Source: Pseudomonadota bacterium
GTDB taxonomy: Bacteria; Pseudomonadota; Gammaproteobacteria; Xanthomonadales; SZUA-38
Direction: 5' to 3'
Length of the DNA stretch: 64,000 nucleotides
Assembly (NCBI GenBank): GCA_039033415.1
Contig: JBCCCR010000025.1
Span: 44,188-108,187, forward strand
Under the pieces are notes generated by a model that was not told the DNA's origin, searched no databases, and saw only the letters and a list, made by a program, of their open reading frames with translations. Made by a program: the position numbers and the translations under genes. Below are positions 56,464-63,885 of the stretch, one piece after another. Every line of letters begins with the position of its first letter. Positions within the stretch are counted from its first letter, which is position 1.

Positions 56464-57588
56464 TCAGGAAGCGTTGAGCCCGCGAAGCAGACGCTGAGCC
56501 AGGTGGGCCTCGGACGTGGTCGGCATCAGGGTCAGAAGTGTCTCGGCAAAATAGGTGGCGCGATTGACGTTGCTGGACCTCGCGTAAGACTCCGCCAGCG
56601 CCAGCATGGCTCGGGGCAGCCCCTGGTGGCCGGGTTCCCGCTGGAGATAGACGTTGACGATGTTGGCCGCGTGGTCGGTCACGTCCCAGTCGGCAAAGCG
56701 CTGCGCGAGCGTGATATGCAGGCTGGAGGTAAGCGCCGGCTGCCCCTGCGCCACCGCCAGATAGTCTTTGTAGAGGGCAGTAATCACCTCCCGGTCGCCG
56801 CCCTCCCCCTCCTGCCGCATCAGCAGATTGCCCGCCGCGGCGTGGAATTGGGGTTTCTTGGGTTCAAACTTCCAGATGGAGTAGCGCAGCTGGCGAACGC
56901 GAAGGTCACCCGGCGCCGCCCGATGCATCGCCTCGATCGCGCGCTGCGCCGCCGGCAGCTTGCGCTCGTTCAGCAGGCCTTCCACCTGGTTAAGTGATTC
57001 CTCGAGCTTGTCGCCCTGAGCGGCAGCCCCGGCGGATGGATCGCTGGCAAGCCCCGCCAGCTTGACCAAAATTCCGAGCAGCAGCCCGCCGGCAAAGGCC
57101 AGCAGCGCGTAGACCGTCGGCGACAGGCCCAGCGTGAAATACATCACCAGCAGGCCGACACCGCCCAGGCCCGCCGGCAGCCACCACGGCACGGCCAGCG
57201 CGCCGATCGAGCCCGGCAGAAAACAGAACGGGCGGGTAGCGGCTCCCTGGAGGACGCCCAGCGCCACCCCCTGCATGGCAAACGCCACCATCAGGAGCGT
57301 GTCGGCGCCCAGCTGCTGACTGCCGTCCAGCAGCTGCGGAATACCCAGCGCCAGACCGACACAGCAGGCAACGCAGGCGCCCAGCAGCAGCGGGCCCAGC
57401 AGAATTTCGAGCGCGACCGCCACGGGCAGGATCAGCACCAGCGACGCGAGCGCGGGCAGGCTGAGACCGGGCGCGGGCCAGCCGCCCGCAGACGTACCCG
57501 CGAGTACCAGCAACGCAACCAGCAGCAACGCGCAAAGCGCGGGTACCCGCTGTTTGAGGGTATAGAACGGTCCGGGAACCGTTGTCAT
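56464..57588 (-). CDS. Membrane protein with C-terminal helical (TPR-like) region, function unknown
   Basis: 374 residues from ATG 57588, with GGAGG a few bases upstream. A longer reading to 57660 starts before it. Five or six transmembrane helices (residues 12-190, very rich in Leu/Ala/Gly) are followed by a cytoplasmic alpha-helical part (about 200-374) with TPR-like pairs: LEESLNQVEGLLNERKLPAAQRAIEAM, LPRAMLALAESYARSSNVNRATYFAETLL. I do not recognise a named family. It lies upstream of glnS on the same strand, 108 bp away. Confidence 0.7.
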   Translation of the reverse strand: MTTVPGPFYTLKQRVPALCALLLVALLVLAGTSAGGWPAPGLSLPALASLVLILPVAVALEILLGPLLLGACVACCVGLALGIPQLLDGSQQLGADTLLMVAFAMQGVALGVLQGAATRPFCFLPGSIGALAVPWWLPAGLGGVGLLVMYFTLGLSPTVYALLAFAGGLLLGILVKLAGLASDPSAGAAAQGDKLEESLNQVEGLLNERKLPAAQRAIEAMHRAAPGDLRVRQLRYSIWKFEPKKPQFHAAAGNLLMRQEGEGGDREVITALYKDYLAVAQGQPALTSSLHITLAQRFADWDVTDHAANIVNVYLQREPGHQGLPRAMLALAESYARSSNVNRATYFAETLLTLMPTTSEAHLAQRLLRGLNAS

Positions 57589-57763
57589 TCTGCCTCCCCA
57601 GGCAAAGAGATTATTTAAGTGATTGTGTCGATGCTCGCCGGCTTTTGGATGTCGCCACATCCATGAGGCAGCTTAAGCAAGACTGGAATTATAGCCGGCC
57701 GCCGTTTGAGATGTCGCGGCCGAGAAGGGTCAGGCGGTACGCCAGAAGACAGTGCGCAGAATT

Positions 57764-57958
57764 CTAACCGGTGCCGACAAATGGTGGCGGTGCCCCTCGG
57801 ACGGATTCGCCGTGTTGCTCGGTGTTGCTGTCCTTCGCACGCTGCTCGGCGACCAGCGCCAGGGCAGCCAGCTCGCTTTGCCACCAGGCCAGCTGGTTCT
57901 GGTCGGTCTCGAGCATGATGAACTGGCGCAGCTGGCCAATCAGTTCCGATCTGGTCAT
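57764..57958 (-). CDS. Small hypothetical protein (64 aa)
   Basis: The start ATG 57958 is preceded by CGGAG at suitable spacing. The sequence opens with an amphipathic helical part (MTRSELIGQLRQFIMLETDQ, then LAWWQSELAALALVAEQRA) and ends in a polar, Pro-rich tail. It fills the gap between the membrane-helical protein and the TrmB-like gene on the same strand. No family is recognised and it may not be translated. Confidence 0.4.
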   Translation of the reverse strand: MTRSELIGQLRQFIMLETDQNQLAWWQSELAALALVAEQRAKDSNTEQHGESVRGAPPPFVGTG

Positions 57959-58033
57959 ATCTGGGCACTCCGTTTGCCCGGAAAATATCGGCAGGTTTTT
58001 CCGAAAACTTTAGCCGTCTTTCCATAAATTCGG

Positions 58034-58729
58034 TCAGCCCAGATCGTAGCAGACCCCATAAAGCGGGTGCCCGCTCGCCAGGTATTTGTTTTCAAAAGGT
58101 GACATTGGCGGATCGGGAGAAATTCGCGCCGCTTTCGCGCCGGTGCGGCCGTAAGCGCTCAAGGCCGCAGCAAATTCTTCCGCGTACGCCGCCCAGTTGG
58201 TGCGAAGCGTTAGCCGCCCACCTAGCTCGAGAACCGCCGCAAACGCGGGATGCGCGTGCCAGCGCCGCTGCAGCTGTGAAGGTTTGGGCCACGGATTGGG
58301 ATAGAGAATGTAGTGATGCGCGAGCCTAATGCCCGCCCCGGCAAGCAGCCGCCAGAAATCTGTCAGCTCTGCCCGCAGCAAAATCACGTTGCCGTCTTGT
58401 CGGCCTGGCCCGCCCCACTGCTCGCTGCGAAGCCTGGCAGCCGACTGGTCGACACCGATAAACAGGGTGGGCGGGATATCCAGCAAGGCCGGATCTGCGG
58501 TTTCCCCCCTGGCGAGATGACGCGTAGACGCGCCGGTACCGCAGCCGCTGTCGAGCAGCAGACGATGCTGAGACAGGTTCACCTGGTCACAAAGCCAGCC
58601 AAAAGCCTCACGGGTGTGTTCGGCGACCGGCTTTTGGTATTCGGAGGCTCGGTAGCGAGCGATGAGTTCCGGTAGCCGATGATCCACGCCCAGCTGGCGG
58701 CTGTCGACGCGGCGGGAATTGCCGGTCAC
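58034..58729 (-). CDS. TrmB-like SAM-dependent methyltransferase
   Basis: 231 residues. The SAM-binding motif I is LLLDSGCGTGASTRHLA. FIGVDQSAARL forms motif II, and the TrmB-type signature appears as HHYILYPNPWPKPSQLQRRWHAHPAF, with SPFENKYLASGHPLYGV at the C-terminus. Canonical TrmB (tRNA m7G46) reads closer to PDPWxKKRHxKRR, so this is a divergent TrmB paralogue. Its substrate could be tRNA or something else. The reading starts at 58729, and an internal start is not obvious. Confidence 0.75.
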   Translation of the reverse strand: MTGNSRRVDSRQLGVDHRLPELIARYRASEYQKPVAEHTREAFGWLCDQVNLSQHRLLLDSGCGTGASTRHLARGETADPALLDIPPTLFIGVDQSAARLRSEQWGGPGRQDGNVILLRAELTDFWRLLAGAGIRLAHHYILYPNPWPKPSQLQRRWHAHPAFAAVLELGGRLTLRTNWAAYAEEFAAALSAYGRTGAKAARISPDPPMSPFENKYLASGHPLYGVCYDLG

Positions 58730-58762
58730 GCGGCGGCTCGCCGCGCTGTCGGCTTCGATCGT

Positions 58763-59290
58763 TTAGGTTGAATCCACCGATACCCGGGGCGCATCGATGG
58801 ACAGATCGTCCATATAGGCATTAAACATCTCGGGCCGCAGGCGGCCCATCAGGTTCACCATCACCAGTTCGCGGCCGTCAGCGGCCAAAACCACCATACC
58901 GCGAACCGCGTCATGGCGATCGGTTTTGAGCAATACATGCACCGTCTCACCATCCTCACGAACGGCCACGACCGGCTCCCAGCCCTTCCGATCGAGTGTA
59001 TCGAGCGTCGGCGCCAGCGAGTCCGCGCTGACCGGGTTGTTAAGTTCATACACAAAAACCCGCACCCCGCGCAGCCCCTTTAGAATCATCTTGACCTCCG
59101 GATCGTCGTCGTCCATGACCACCCGCGCCAGCTTCAGCGGCAGCGCCCCGAGACTGATGCCAACCACCCGATCAGCCTCCGGCGGCGGCGAAAAGCTGGC
59201 GAAGCCAGCGCCGCGGCCAGCGGTGATGCCGCAGCCCGTAATCAGGGTTAACAGACCGGCGGCGGCCGCAACGCGAATCCAGTGGCTCAT
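58763..59290 (-). CDS. DUF4252 lipoprotein
   Basis: 175 residues. The signal peptide MSHWIRVAAAAGLLTLITGC ends in a lipobox (LITGC), giving a periplasmic or outer-membrane lipoprotein. The mature domain matches DUF4252: MILKGLRGVRVFVYELNN, GWEPVVAVREDGETVHVLLKTD and RELVMVNLMGRLRPEM. Function is unknown. It lies 60 bp downstream of the M56 peptidase gene and is probably the third gene of the BlaI-controlled operon. Confidence 0.85.
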   Translation of the reverse strand: MSHWIRVAAAAGLLTLITGCGITAGRGAGFASFSPPPEADRVVGISLGALPLKLARVVMDDDDPEVKMILKGLRGVRVFVYELNNPVSADSLAPTLDTLDRKGWEPVVAVREDGETVHVLLKTDRHDAVRGMVVLAADGRELVMVNLMGRLRPEMFNAYMDDLSIDAPRVSVDST

Positions 59291-59350
59291 CAGCTGTTCC
59301 TCGAGGTGTGTAGCTAGCTTACCCCTCGATACGATTCGATTGGCCTTAAG

Positions 59351-61495
59351 TTACAGCTCGCGCAGCAGAAGCTCTTTCTCCAGGCCACCCAACTGCTCCG
59401 CCGCCCGCGACACCGCGTCCCTGACCGCCTCACTCTCGTGACGATCGAGCACGTCGGACAGCAGCAGCCGAAGTTCCAGGTCTGAGCCGATCTGCTCGCC
59501 GGCCTTGCGCACCAGCATCACCGCAGTTTCCTGCTGGAGCTCCTTTTTGATCAGTTCAGACAGCAGCAGACGCTGCTCCAGGTCGGAGCCGATATCACCC
59601 GCGGCATCGATGAGCGTGTCGTGAACGGCCCGATCGAGGGCACCGCGCTCCAGCAGCGCCTCCAGCGCCAGGCGATGCTCAACGTCACTGCCCAGCTCGC
59701 GGGTGGCCCGCACGTACGCTTCGCTCAGTTCGGGCTTCTCGGGGAGAAGCCGGAGGCTGGATTCTAGCGCCAAACGCTGCTCAACATCTGATCCGATGGC
59801 GTTGGTGGCGGCGTAGTAGGTGAGCCAGTCGATCTGATCCGCCTGATATTTGGCCAGAGCCTCCATCGCCAGACGCTGTTCAACGTCGCTACCGATGCTC
59901 TCGCCGGCGATGCTCAGCAGTCGCGTGACCTCTTCGTCTGCCAACGCCTCACTCTTGGCCAGGCCGCTCAGATACCGGCGCCGGGTCAAATCGCTTCGGG
60001 TGAGCCGGACCTCTTCGAGCAACGCATCGATGCCGCCGGCGCGATAAATCCGCCCTGCCCGAGCCTCAGCGTCGATGCCCGTGATCCGAAGCATCTCGGG
60101 GAGCTGGTCGGCGAACCAGGCTTGCGCCTCGGCATCGTATGGTCTCTTGCGGCCGTCGACCCAGTAGGTGGTCTCGATAGCACCATCGTCGCCGACAAAC
60201 CGGACGCGTCGCTTTTCACCGGGCCGGCTTGTCGTAAGATCAAAAAAGCCGTCGAGCGACTCCAGCGCCGATTCCGCTTCGTTAAACGCGAAGCGGCCCT
60301 CTGCCTTTAGCTTGAGCCTAAAATCATCGTCGCTGTGGGTGACCGAAATCTGGGTTGTGCTGTTGGAGTGGCTGGTGACTTCAACGCTTGTACCCCGGCG
60401 CTCCGTGCCCGTGGTCAGGGTTGGCAAAGCCAGCGCGCCGGCCAACGCGACCACAACAGCGACCGGCAGCACCAGCCGGCCGTTCGGCCCGACGCTCAGC
60501 CGGCCAGCCAGCAGGTTTTCGATCCGGGTGACCACCTCATGGCGACGACCGGCCATGGCGCTCGCCAGCAGCGGCGTGTTCATTGACCGCCGCGACGGGC
60601 GCCGCCCGGCGGCCGGCTTGTTGCCGAGTGCAAATGCCGCCAGTACCTCTACTAAATCGGAACGCTTCGCGCCGCCTCGCAGCGCGAGTGCGTCACTGCC
60701 CTGCTCCGCGGCGGCGGCAATTCGGCGCGACGCGAGGACATTGAGCGGCTGGAAAAACAGAACCGACTGCACCAGCAGGCAAAGCCAGCGCCACACGCCG
60801 TCTGCCCGCTGCAGGTGAGCCAGCTCGTGAGCCAACGCCGCATGAACCTGCTGCTGCGGCATGGTGGTCATCGTTTGCGGCAAACAGATCTCCCGAAGCC
60901 CAACGGCCATCGGCTGGCTGATGTCGCGACAGGCGCTGACCCGAACCCAGCCGGGCAGGTCTTCCGGCAGCAAACGGGAAGGGAACGGCCGGCGGTCGCG
61001 CAGCAGGTGGCGAAGCTGAAAGGCGGCCAGCTCGAGCCGTGCCAGCATCAAGGCCGCGCCGATCAGCCAGAGACCAATCCAGGGTGCGCTGGGCGCTAAG
61101 GCCGGCAGCATTGCGGGCTTTGCCAGCTTTGGCGCCAGGACTTTGGCCTTCATCTTGCTGCCGCCAGCCCCCAGGACCTCCGCCCGCGGCAGCGGCGTCG
61201 CCTGAGGTGCGGGCGTCGCCCGACGGGAGTCGACGGTGCTTTCCGCCGCGACGCCCGGCAGCAGCGCGTCGGGCACGGGCAGCTTCAGCAGCGCCGATCC
61301 GCCGGTCGCCACCTGCAGTGAAGCACTCAGGATGCCGCCCAGCAGTGCCGCCTTCCACACGAGTTCCTGCCAGAAGGAACGTCCCCGAAGGATGGTCCGA
61401 TCCGCAATCGCCGCGGCGCTCAGCAGCACGGTGCTGTGTAGGGCGTACGTCAGGAGCCACTCGGTCAATAGGTTCAGGTTGAGGTCCATACTCAT
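59351..61495 (-). CDS. BlaR1-like M56 membrane metallopeptidase with C-terminal 34-residue repeats
   Basis: 714 residues. Membrane helices lie near residues 18-33, 48-64, 138-158 and 315-332. The cytoplasmic zinc site is HELAH (His223, Glu224, His227) in HAALAHELAHLQRADG, as in BlaR1/MecR1. After the last helix comes an extracytoplasmic part: a segment of about 110 residues (TTQISVTHSDDDFRLKLKAEG) and then five clear repeats with heads like IGSDVEQRLALE, with degenerate copies on both ends. There is no penicillin-binding domain. It presumably senses a signal and triggers loss of the BlaI-type repressor encoded just upstream (ATGA overlap). Confidence 0.87.
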   Translation of the reverse strand: MSMDLNLNLLTEWLLTYALHSTVLLSAAAIADRTILRGRSFWQELVWKAALLGGILSASLQVATGGSALLKLPVPDALLPGVAAESTVDSRRATPAPQATPLPRAEVLGAGGSKMKAKVLAPKLAKPAMLPALAPSAPWIGLWLIGAALMLARLELAAFQLRHLLRDRRPFPSRLLPEDLPGWVRVSACRDISQPMAVGLREICLPQTMTTMPQQQVHAALAHELAHLQRADGVWRWLCLLVQSVLFFQPLNVLASRRIAAAAEQGSDALALRGGAKRSDLVEVLAAFALGNKPAAGRRPSRRSMNTPLLASAMAGRRHEVVTRIENLLAGRLSVGPNGRLVLPVAVVVALAGALALPTLTTGTERRGTSVEVTSHSNSTTQISVTHSDDDFRLKLKAEGRFAFNEAESALESLDGFFDLTTSRPGEKRRVRFVGDDGAIETTYWVDGRKRPYDAEAQAWFADQLPEMLRITGIDAEARAGRIYRAGGIDALLEEVRLTRSDLTRRRYLSGLAKSEALADEEVTRLLSIAGESIGSDVEQRLAMEALAKYQADQIDWLTYYAATNAIGSDVEQRLALESSLRLLPEKPELSEAYVRATRELGSDVEHRLALEALLERGALDRAVHDTLIDAAGDIGSDLEQRLLLSELIKKELQQETAVMLVRKAGEQIGSDLELRLLLSDVLDRHESEAVRDAVSRAAEQLGGLEKELLLREL
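59354..59896 (-). repeat. Tandem 34-residue protein repeats at the end of the M56 peptidase
   Basis: Residues about 534-714. Repeat heads are IGSDVEQRLAMEAL, IGSDVEQRLALESS, LGSDVEHRLALEAL, IGSDLEQRLLLSEL and IGSDLELRLLLSDV, spaced 33 or 34 residues apart. The final partial copy begins LGGLEKELLL, and a weak copy (TRSDLTRRRYLSGL) precedes the series. The pattern predicts paired helices, akin to TPR/HEAT-like solenoids. Confidence 0.85.
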
Positions 61496-61878
61496 GACGA
61501 CGCTCCGTCTCGATTCTCTTCCAACAGTTTGAGGATCCGCTCTCGGTCCTCGTCGTCGATCGGCTGGTCACCCAGCAGGTGATTCACCAGCGCCGCCGGG
61601 TCGCCGAGGAACATTTGTTTGATCAGGCCGCCAACCAGGTCGCGCTGCACGTCTTTCTGCTCCACCTCAGCCCGATAGATAAAGCTGCGTCCGTGCGTCT
61701 CGTGGCTGACCAGCCCCCGGTCCTCCAGGCGCTTCAGCAGCGTAGCGACCGTGGTCAGCGCCAGGGAGCGCTGCTCGGCGAGCGCCTCACAGACTTCGGC
61801 GCTGGTGGCGCTTCCGTGGTTCCAGAGCACCTGCATCACGTCCAGCTGCAGGTCGCTTAATCGGGTGTCGGCGGTCAT
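61492..61878 (-). CDS. BlaI/MecI/CopY-family transcriptional repressor
   Basis: 128 residues. The winged helix N-domain reads LSDLQLDVMQVLWNHGSATSAEVCEALAE, then ALTTVATLLKRLEDRGLVSHETHGRSFIYRA, very close to BlaI/MecI. A helical dimerisation tail (FLGDPAALVNHLLGD, DRERILKLLEE) follows. The dimer binds TACA-NN-TGTA dyads, two of which lie directly upstream. It represses its own operon with the M56 protease and DUF4252 genes until cleaved or displaced. Its stop overlaps the M56 gene start (ATGA). Confidence 0.93.
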   Translation of the reverse strand: MTADTRLSDLQLDVMQVLWNHGSATSAEVCEALAEQRSLALTTVATLLKRLEDRGLVSHETHGRSFIYRAEVEQKDVQRDLVGGLIKQMFLGDPAALVNHLLGDQPIDDEDRERILKLLEENRDGASS

Positions 61879-61902
61879 TTCACTCGCTCCAGCAAACTAT
61901 CA

Positions 61903-61930
61903 ACTACATTTGTAGTACTACAGGTGTAGT
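61903..61930. promoter_or_regulatory. Two abutting BlaI-type operators
   Basis: Two perfect 14-bp dyads sit end to end: ACTACA-TT-TGTAGT (61903-61916) and ACTACA-GG-TGTAGT (61917-61930). The arms match the BlaI/MecI TACA/TGTA operator pattern. They cover the spacer and -10 of the promoter for the repressor gene, 25 bases upstream of its ATG. Confidence 0.88.
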
Positions 61931-61937
61931 TTGTCAA
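61909..61937 (-). promoter_or_regulatory. sigma70 promoter of the BlaI-M56-DUF4252 operon
   Basis: On the minus strand a perfect TTGACA (61932-61937), a 17-bp spacer and TACAAA (61909-61914) form a good sigma70 promoter. Transcription should start near 61902. Both operator dyads overlap it, so repressor binding would block RNA polymerase. Confidence 0.85.
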
Positions 61938-62076
61938 CTGCTTTGCCCCAAGGTGGCCGTTTCCGCGGCCATTGAAGTTTTGACGAAAGGCGAACCGAAA
62001 TGGTTACGCCAGACTGCGCTAGCCGCCTCGACCAAATTCGCCGACAATGCCGTCTGGTTTTTTCAGCCAGCGGTCC

Positions 62077-63165
62077 ATGAGCGACGCACGCCAGTACTTC
62101 ACCTACGACAAACCCTTCCGCTTTCGTCGCGGCGGGGGCCTGAGCCAGTTCACGCTCGCGTATGAAACGTGGGGCAAGCTGAATAGCCGCGGGGACAATG
62201 CGGTGGTGATCTGCACCGGGCTGTCGCCGGACGCGCACGTCTGCAGCTCGGATGAAAATCCCTCCCCGGGCTGGTGGGAGTTTATGGTCGGGCCAGACAA
62301 GCCCGTCGATACCAACCGCTGGTTTGTGCTCTGCATCAATTCGCTGGGCAGCTGCAAAGGCTCAACGGGGCCAGCGTCGATCAATCCGGAGACCGGCGAG
62401 CTCTATCGCCTGGATTTTCCCAAGCTGAGCATCGAGGACATCGCCGCGGCGGCGCATGAGCTGGTGCGGGCGCTGGATATTCCGGAGATTGCGGTGATGA
62501 TCGGCCCGTCGATGGGCGGCATGACCGCCCTGGCTTACTCGCTGCAGTTCGGCCGGGTGCGCCACATGATCAACATCTCCTCGGGCATTTCCTCGACGCC
62601 CTTTGCGATCGCTCTGCGGTCCCTCCAGCGCGAGATGATCCGTGAGGACAGCGAGTGGGAAAACGGCAACTACGGCGACGGCGACGGCCCCAAGACCGGC
62701 ATGCGGCTGGCGCGAAAGCTCGGCATGATCACCTACCGCTCAGCGGAAGAATGGCAAGACCGGTTCATGCGCGAGACCATCCCGCTCGATGAGCAGGGTG
62801 ACGATCCGTTTGGGCCCAGCTTTGAGATCGAGTCGTACCTGCAGTATCACGCGCAGAAGTTCATCCACGGATTCGACCCCAACTGCTACCTGTATCTTTC
62901 CCGTGCCCTGGACTGGTTCGACGCCAAGGACCACGGCTTTGGCATGGCCGACTCGATCGCGCGCTTCAAATCAGCGCTGGTGGTCGGCGTTGGGTCCGAT
63001 ATCCTGTTTCCGATCTATCAGCAGCGCCAGATCGCCACGATCATGACCGAGGAACGTACCCCGGTGCAGTTTCGTGCGCTAGAATCGGTGCAGGGTCACG
63101 ATTCTTTTCTGGTCGACGCAGAGCGCTTTGCGCCCGTCGTGGCCAGCTACCTGGAGCATTTATAA
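62077..63165 (+). CDS. metX: MetX-family O-acyltransferase (homoserine or serine O-succinyl/acetyltransferase)
   Basis: 362 residues from ATG 62077. The reading could extend to 62047, but MSDARQYFTYDKPF fits family N-termini. It is an alpha/beta hydrolase: nucleophile Ser145 in IGPSMGGMTALAYS, Asp in VGVGSDILFPIYQQ and His in VQGHDSFL. ICTGLSPDAHVCS and NSLGSCKGSTGPASI are family blocks. MetX enzymes acylate homoserine for methionine synthesis. A branch in Xanthomonas-type bacteria is reported to succinylate serine for cysteine synthesis. With a cysteine dioxygenase gene directly downstream (no gap), the serine role is attractive but unproven. Confidence 0.87.
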   Translation: MSDARQYFTYDKPFRFRRGGGLSQFTLAYETWGKLNSRGDNAVVICTGLSPDAHVCSSDENPSPGWWEFMVGPDKPVDTNRWFVLCINSLGSCKGSTGPASINPETGELYRLDFPKLSIEDIAAAAHELVRALDIPEIAVMIGPSMGGMTALAYSLQFGRVRHMINISSGISSTPFAIALRSLQREMIREDSEWENGNYGDGDGPKTGMRLARKLGMITYRSAEEWQDRFMRETIPLDEQGDDPFGPSFEIESYLQYHAQKFIHGFDPNCYLYLSRALDWFDAKDHGFGMADSIARFKSALVVGVGSDILFPIYQQRQIATIMTEERTPVQFRALESVQGHDSFLVDAERFAPVVASYLEHL

Positions 63166-63747
63166 ATGGCAGCACAGCCGCAGCAGAGTTTCCCCGGCTA
63201 TCTGGAACTCATTGAATCCATTGATCATGCGGTGCGTTTCGAGGCGGAGAACGACATCGTTCGGGAGCTTCGCGGCGCGCTTTGCAAACTCATTCGCAGC
63301 GACAACGTGGAGCTCCCTCAGGAGGTTTTTCAGACCGCCGAAGGCCGCTATGCGCGGCGCGAATTGCACCGCAGCGAAGAGCTCGGCTACTCGGTGATCG
63401 CCATGACCTGGGGCCCCGGCCAGGGTACACCCATCCACGATCACTGCGGCATGTGGTGCGTCGAGGGCGTCTGGCACGGTGAGCTGGAGGTCGTTCAGTA
63501 CGACCTGACCCAAGAGGACGGTGACCGCTTCAATTTCCGCGAGGTAGGCGCCATCCAGGCCGGCCAAGGTTCTGCCGGCAGCCTGATTCCACCTCACGAG
63601 TACCACACGATCAAAAACGCCCACGACGACCAGATCGCCGTCTCCGTGCACGTTTACTCCGGCTGTATGACCAACTGCAACGTGTTCATGCCGCTGAAAG
63701 GCGACTGGTACCAGCGCCAGCCCAAGTCCCTCTACCTGGACTCTTGA
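63166..63747 (+). CDS. Cysteine dioxygenase-type cupin
   Basis: 193 residues. The cupin iron ligands are visible: His91 and His93 in TPIHDHCGMWCVEGVWHGELE and His147 in SLIPPHEYHTIKN. CDOs add O2 to the thiol of cysteine to give cysteine sulfinate, using a non-haem iron held by three His. The ATG follows the metX stop without a gap (TAAATG), so the two genes form an operon in sulfur amino-acid metabolism. A 3-mercaptopropionate dioxygenase activity is an alternative. Confidence 0.88.
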   Translation: MAAQPQQSFPGYLELIESIDHAVRFEAENDIVRELRGALCKLIRSDNVELPQEVFQTAEGRYARRELHRSEELGYSVIAMTWGPGQGTPIHDHCGMWCVEGVWHGELEVVQYDLTQEDGDRFNFREVGAIQAGQGSAGSLIPPHEYHTIKNAHDDQIAVSVHVYSGCMTNCNVFMPLKGDWYQRQPKSLYLDS

Positions 63748-63771
63748 TCAACGCCTGACCGGCCCTATACT
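63744..63771 (+). promoter_or_regulatory. sigma70 promoter of tRNA-Leu
   Basis: TTGATC (63744-63749), a 16-bp spacer and TATACT (63766-63771) precede the tRNA by about 30 bases. The stretch after the -10 is GC-rich, as in stringently controlled stable-RNA promoters. TATACT is the loop of an inverted repeat GGCCC/GGGCC (63761-63776). Confidence 0.6.
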
Positions 63772-63777
63772 GGGCCG

Positions 63778-63792
63778 CCCGGCCAGGCCGGG
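63778..63792. other. GC-rich dyad between cysteine dioxygenase and tRNA-Leu
   Basis: CCCGGCC-A-GGCCGGG is a near-perfect dyad that could fold in RNA as a tight hairpin. It lacks a U-run, so intrinsic termination after the cysteine dioxygenase gene is uncertain. It lies at the expected transcript start of the tRNA. Confidence 0.35.
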
Positions 63793-63801
63793 ACACCTCT
63801 A

Positions 63802-63885
63802 GCCGGGGTGGCGAAATTGGTAGACGCGCCGGATTCAAAATCCGGTTCTGGCAACAGAGTGCGGGTTCAAGTCCCGCCCCCGGCA
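63802..63885 (+). tRNA. leuX: tRNA-Leu(CAA)
   Basis: 84 bases, class II tRNA. The acceptor stem is GCCGGGG / CCCCGGC with discriminator A. The D arm contains AAATTGGTAGACGC. The anticodon stem-loop is CCGGA-TTCAAAA-TCCGG, giving anticodon CAA (reads UUG). There is a long variable arm, and the T arm is GCGGG-TTCAAGT-CCCGC. CCA is not encoded. The symbol follows E. coli usage for the CAA species. Confidence 0.95.

Noticed and set aside
57615..58025. 136-codon minus-strand frame across the gap before the TrmB-like gene
   Set aside because: Overlaps the better-supported 64-codon frame with a ribosome-binding site; translation is Arg/Pro-rich without domain features.
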